Shown: one piece after another, positions 60,503 to 64,000 of the stretch
Layout: each line of letters begins with the position of its first letter
How positions within the stretch are numbered: the stretch's first letter is position 1
From: Rhizobium sp. PP-CC-3A-592
Lineage (GTDB): Bacteria > Pseudomonadota > Alphaproteobacteria > Rhizobiales > Rhizobiaceae
Direction of reading: 5' to 3'
DNA length: 64,000 nucleotides
Assembly (NCBI RefSeq): GCF_003217095.1
Contig: NZ_QJSR01000009.1
Span: forward strand, 1 to 64,000
Translations under genes and position numbers: made by a program
Notes under the pieces: generated by a model
The model's database searches: none
What the model was told of the DNA's origin: nothing
The model's input: the letters and a program-made list of their open reading frames with translations, nothing else

Positions 60503-62526
60503 ACCTGATGGATCCTGTGCAGGTCTTTCGCATGGAGGCCGCCGAGCTGTTCGTCGTCATCGAGGAGGGGCTTCTCGACCTCCTCGGCGATCTGTCGAAC
60601 CAAGCGCAGATCGACGCCGTGTTTCGCGGTCTCCATACGCTGAAGGGGTCGGGCGCCATGTTCGGCTTCGAGGCGCTGGCGGCCTTCACCCACCATTGCG
60701 AGACGGCGTTCGACCGGGTGCGCAAGGGCGAGGTGCCGGCCACGGCCGAGCTCGTGGCGGCGGTGCTGGAAGCACAGGATCACATGAAGGCGCTGGTGGA
60801 CACGCCGAACGGCGACCATGAGGCGACCGGAAACGGCTTGCTGGCAAAGCTGCAGGCGGCCGTGGGCGCCAAGGCCGCGCAGGGTTGCGTCGTCGCGGCC
60901 CCGCTGCCGGCGGCCGTTGCGAGTATCTCCACTACCGCCGCGCCGGCGGCCACGCGCTGGCGGTTGCGCTTCCGCCTGCCGGTCAACGCCATGGCGAACG
61001 GCACCAATCCCCTCGGCCTGCTCGACGAACTGGCCGAGCTCGGCGACTGCACCATCAAGGCTGAGACCTCCGCCATTCCGAGCCTCGACGCGATCGAGCC
61101 CGACGACCTTCATATCGGCTGGACGGTGGAGCTGACGACGACGCAGCCGCAGCCGCGCGCCGCCATCGAGGACGTCTTCATCTTCGTCATGGACGACATG
61201 GAGATGGTGCTCGAAGAGGTCTCTTCCGCACCAACCCCGGCCGTGGCCCCGACATCCGTCGCGCTCCCTCTCGCCGAAGCTGCGCCATCCGAGCCGGCGC
61301 GCGCCGTCAACACCGCCCCTGCCATCGCCGATGCCAAGCAGACGAAGCCCGCTGCCGAGAACGTCCGCGTTCCCGCCGAACGGCTGGACGAGCTGATGGA
61401 CCGCGTCGGGGAGCTCGTCATCGCCCAGTCGCGCCTGTCGCAGCTGGCCGGCGTCAGTGCCGATATCCAGCTGCGCTCGGTGTCCGAAGACGTCGAGCGG
61501 CTGTCGGGCGAGCTGCGCGATACGATGATGGTGCTGCGCATGGTGCCGGTCGGCAGCCTGTTCGGCCGCTTCCGCCGCCTCGTCCACGATCTCGCCCGCG
61601 AAACCGGCAAGGAGATCGAACTCGTCACCGAAGGCGAGACCACGGAGGTCGACAAGACGGTGATCGAGCGCCTGGCCGATCCGCTCGTCCATCTCGTGCG
61701 CAATTCGATCGACCACGGGCTGGAGATGCCCGAGGAGCGTCTGGCCTCCGGCAAGGCGCGCGCCGGCCGCGTGACGCTGTCGGCCCGTCAGGCCGGCGGC
61801 GAGGTCATCATCACCATTCGCGACGACGGACGCGGCATCGACCGCGAGCGCGTCCGCGCCAAGGCCGAGGCCTCCGGCCTCATCCAGCCCGGCCAGATGC
61901 TGCTCGACCAGGAGCTGCTGCAGCTGATCCTCCAGCCGGGCTTTTCCACAGCCGCCCAGATCACCAGTCTTTCCGGCCGCGGCGTCGGCATGGATGTCGT
62001 CAAGAAGACGGTCGAGGCGCTCCGCGGCGTCATCGACATGCACAGCACGCCGGGCGAAGGCTCCGAGATCTCGCTGCGCATCCCGCTGACGCTCGCCATC
62101 ATCGACGGGCTTCTCGTGCGGGTCGGCACGGGCTCCTACGTCATTCCGCTCTCGGCGGTAGAGGAATGCCTCGAACTGTCGGCCGAGGAGGACCTGCGCT
62201 CGCGTGGTCGCAGCTTCATCTCGCTGCGCGATCATCTCGTGCCCTTCCTGCGGCTGCGCGAGCTGTTTCGCACCGGCACCCCGCCGGATCGCTACCAGAA
62301 GATGGTGGTCATCTCCACGGGCAACGAGCGCGTCGGGCTCGTCGTCGACCAGATCATCGGCGACCACCAGACCGTCATCAAGGCGATGTCGAAGCTGCAT
62401 CACGACGTCGTCACCTTCTCCGGCGCCACCATTCTCGGCGACGGCAATGTCGCGCTCATCCTCGACGTCACGCATCTCGTGACCGTCGGCCAGCAGCAGG
62501 AGGCGCAGTTGCGGGCCGCCGGATGA
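60499..62526 (+). CDS. cheA: chemotaxis histidine kinase CheA
   Basis: The protein is 675 aa. The Hpt domain has LHTLKGSGAMFGF with the phospho-accepting His at 46. A variable middle region includes an Ala/Pro-rich linker near 240-280. The dimerisation domain follows VPAERLDELMDRVGELVIAQSRLSQL. The HATPase domain contains NSIDHGLEMPEERLASGK, DDGRGID and SGRGVGMDVVKK. A C-terminal CheW-like domain is present. It phosphorylates the neighbouring CheY. Confidence 0.97.
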   Translation: MNLMDPVQVFRMEAAELFVVIEEGLLDLLGDLSNQAQIDAVFRGLHTLKGSGAMFGFEALAAFTHHCETAFDRVRKGEVPATAELVAAVLEAQDHMKALVDTPNGDHEATGNGLLAKLQAAVGAKAAQGCVVAAPLPAAVASISTTAAPAATRWRLRFRLPVNAMANGTNPLGLLDELAELGDCTIKAETSAIPSLDAIEPDDLHIGWTVELTTTQPQPRAAIEDVFIFVMDDMEMVLEEVSSAPTPAVAPTSVALPLAEAAPSEPARAVNTAPAIADAKQTKPAAENVRVPAERLDELMDRVGELVIAQSRLSQLAGVSADIQLRSVSEDVERLSGELRDTMMVLRMVPVGSLFGRFRRLVHDLARETGKEIELVTEGETTEVDKTVIERLADPLVHLVRNSIDHGLEMPEERLASGKARAGRVTLSARQAGGEVIITIRDDGRGIDRERVRAKAEASGLIQPGQMLLDQELLQLILQPGFSTAAQITSLSGRGVGMDVVKKTVEALRGVIDMHSTPGEGSEISLRIPLTLAIIDGLLVRVGTGSYVIPLSAVEECLELSAEEDLRSRGRSFISLRDHLVPFLRLRELFRTGTPPDRYQKMVVISTGNERVGLVVDQIIGDHQTVIKAMSKLHHDVVTFSGATILGDGNVALILDVTHLVTVGQQQEAQLRAAG

Positions 62527-63038
62527 ACAAGCATCTCAGGAAACACGAGACCGACCTGCTCTGGAGGGACCGCGAGGATGTGGCCGTCCTGACCTTCAAC
62601 CTCAATGGCGAGACCTTCGCCATCGACGCGACGGTGGTCCAGGAGATCCTCGACCTCCTGCCCGAAACACGGGTGCCCGGCGCCAAGGCCTTTCTCGGCG
62701 GCGTCATCAATTTCCGCGGCAAGGTCATTCCGCTGGCCGACATTCGCCTCGCCTTCGGCATGGAGGCGGGCGAAACGACCATCGACAGCCGCATCATCGT
62801 CGTTCAACTCGATATCGAGGGCGAGCCTTGCCTCGTCGGCATCCGTACCGACAAGGTCTACGAGGTCACCACCCTTGCCCAGGCATCCAGCGAACCGCCG
62901 CCCAGCGTCGGCATGCGCTGGCGTGCGGACTTCATCGACTGCCTCGTCAAGCGAAACGGCGAGTTCATCATCGTGCCAAACCTCAAGAAGATCTTCTCGG
63001 TCGATGTCACTCCGACGGGAATGTTCTTCACGGGCTAG
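62523..63038 (+). CDS. cheW: chemotaxis adaptor CheW
   Basis: The protein is 171 aa from the ATG at 62523, overlapping the cheA stop. The CheW fold shows VLTFNLNGETFAIDATVVQEIL, PGAKAFLGGVINFRGKVIPLADIRLAFG and IVVQLDIEGEPCLVGIRTDKVYEV. It couples CheA to the receptor encoded next. There is an N-terminal extension of about 15 charged residues. Confidence 0.95.
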   Translation: MNKHLRKHETDLLWRDREDVAVLTFNLNGETFAIDATVVQEILDLLPETRVPGAKAFLGGVINFRGKVIPLADIRLAFGMEAGETTIDSRIIVVQLDIEGEPCLVGIRTDKVYEVTTLAQASSEPPPSVGMRWRADFIDCLVKRNGEFIIVPNLKKIFSVDVTPTGMFFTG

Positions 63039-63121
63039 GGCTCCGGTTACACAGATTCCGACATTCGGCCAACTCCCATATCTCGGTCACCCTTCACCCT
63101 CTCCACGAAAGCGAAATCCCG

Positions 63122-64000
63122 ATGCGGATGACGATCAAACTGAAACTGGCCGGCGCGTTCGGCTTCCTCATTCTTCTCTCATGCGGCATGGCGGTGCTTG
63201 CCATCGTCAACCTGTCCTCCCTGAACAGTTCGATCACCGACATCATCCAGGGGCCTGCGGCAAACCTCAGGGATTCCAGCGATCTTTCGGATGCAGTGCT
63301 GACATCCATCCAGCAGGAAAAGAATGCAATCATCAACACTGATGCGTCGCTGATCGCAGGCTACGTATCGGCCGTCGCCGGACAGCGCGAAACGATCGTC
63401 CGGATCGTCAAGAACTTCGACCGTGAGACCAATCCCCTCATCCGGCAGAAGGTCGCCGATTTCCAGGCGACCTATCCGGCCTGGATCAAGATGCAGGACG
63501 GGGTTCTGCAGCTCGCCCAGGAGAACACGCCCGATAGCAATCGCCGCGCGGGCGAGATTTCCATGGGCGACGGCGCCCAGGTCACCAAGCAGTTGCTGAC
63601 GTCCCTCTCGGGCCTCAACGACCAGATCGCCGTCGACCTGACCACGACCGACCAAGCAACCAACGCGCAGTATGAATTCTCCCGCAACGTGTTGCTCGGC
63701 AGCCTTGTTGCGATGCTCCTGATCTCCACGGCCGTCGCTTCCATCATTGCGATGGGCATCAATAGCGGCCTGAAGAAGATCCGGATCATGGCCGAAGCCG
63801 TTGCCATCGGTGACCTCGACCAGACCGTTTCCGTCAAGACGAACGACGAGATCCGCGATGTGGTCGATGCCGTCATGGTCATGACCGGCAATCTGCGCAA
63901 TACGGCAAAGTCCGCCGACCAGATCGCCAATGGCGACCTGACGAACACGCCGAAGCCCCTCTCCGACAAGGACATTCTGGGCAGCTCCCTGCAGTTGATG
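63122..64000 (+). CDS. methyl-accepting chemotaxis protein, cut by window end
   Basis: The open frame from the ATG at 63122 (or 63128) runs off the window, giving 293 codons. TM1 spans about 8-29 (LAGAFGFLILLSCGMAVLAIV). A periplasmic helical sensor of about 160 residues resembles a four-helix bundle. TM2 is about 190-212 (LLGSLVAMLLISTAVASIIAMG), and HAMP begins near 213 (LKKIRIMAEAVAIGDLDQTV), with a second HAMP-like segment starting at DQIANGDLTNTPKP. The signalling domain would lie beyond 64000. It is preceded by cheW at 84 bases. Confidence 0.9.
   Translation, partial: MRMTIKLKLAGAFGFLILLSCGMAVLAIVNLSSLNSSITDIIQGPAANLRDSSDLSDAVLTSIQQEKNAIINTDASLIAGYVSAVAGQRETIVRIVKNFDRETNPLIRQKVADFQATYPAWIKMQDGVLQLAQENTPDSNRRAGEISMGDGAQVTKQLLTSLSGLNDQIAVDLTTTDQATNAQYEFSRNVLLGSLVAMLLISTAVASIIAMGINSGLKKIRIMAEAVAIGDLDQTVSVKTNDEIRDVVDAVMVMTGNLRNTAKSADQIANGDLTNTPKPLSDKDILGSSLQLM

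Noticed and set aside
60328-62475. A 715-codon open frame antisense to cheA
   Set aside because: It is the GC-rich shadow of cheA; its translation is repetitive Asp/Arg/Gly/His sequence without domains, while cheA has every expected motif.

Overview
The window looks like a chromosomal segment of an alphaproteobacterium of the order Rhizobiales, most likely Rhizobiaceae. The reasons are GC-rich coding sequence, a BA14K-like secreted protein, a GlgE-type glycogen cluster with the long rhizobial GlgE, paired xanthine-dehydrogenase-family operons, and an exo-polysaccharide-like glycosyltransferase cluster. Genus cannot be fixed from sequence reading alone.

Layout: (1) An initiator tRNA-Met (30..106) carries an integrated genomic island of about 28.6 kb (94..28686). 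It is bounded by a 13-base direct repeat of the tRNA 3' end and encodes a large serine recombinase whose 3' end runs antisense into the tRNA. Just outside the right repeat lies a terminator hairpin that was probably the original tRNA terminator. (2) The left part of the island (2.0-9.7 kb) holds uncharacterised genes: a DUF3102-like protein, a PD-(D/E)XK-like protein, and an operon in which an FtsH-like protease is split into an AAA+ ATPase gene and an M41 peptidase gene. It is followed by arrays of boxes spaced at exactly 21 bases. (3) The centre and right (10-28.1 kb) are a defence cluster. It contains a type I restriction-modification system (hsdRMS) with a trailing GIY-YIG-like protein, DUF3696 ATPase and phospholipase-D-like protein; a WYL regulator; a divergent two-HORMA type III CBASS operon (TRIP13-like ATPase, two HORMA-type proteins, CD-NTase) whose effector is a DUF6602/PD-(D/E)XK-like protein instead of NucC; and a PD-(D/E)XK nuclease plus a GmrSD-like DUF262/DUF1524 enzyme.

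(4) Outside the island, 28.9-38.9 kb holds two paralogous three-subunit molybdenum oxidoreductase sets. One is apparently cytoplasmic and lies divergent from a TetR regulator. The other has a Tat signal and resembles periplasmic aldehyde oxidoreductase PaoABC. An EamA transporter lies between them and a Dabb protein follows. (5) 38.9-46.9 kb is a same-strand run of glycosyltransferase genes that includes two unusual fusions: GT4 plus a GH1-like hydrolase, and GT4 plus Gfo/Idh/MocA plus zinc alcohol dehydrogenase. A BA14K-like protein and a small membrane protein follow. (6) 48.0-58.8 kb is a four-gene alpha-glucan cluster, malQ-glgE-treS/mak-glgB in transcription order. It would convert trehalose through maltose and maltose-1-phosphate into branched glucan. 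(7) Two small genes and a 450-base gap lead to a chemotaxis-like operon: STAS protein, CheY, CheA, CheW, and a methyl-accepting chemotaxis protein cut by the window end.

The best candidates for undescribed biology are the split FtsH-like module with its iteron arrays, the type-I-RM-linked GIY-YIG/DUF3696/PLD trio, and the CBASS operon with a non-NucC nuclease-like effector.
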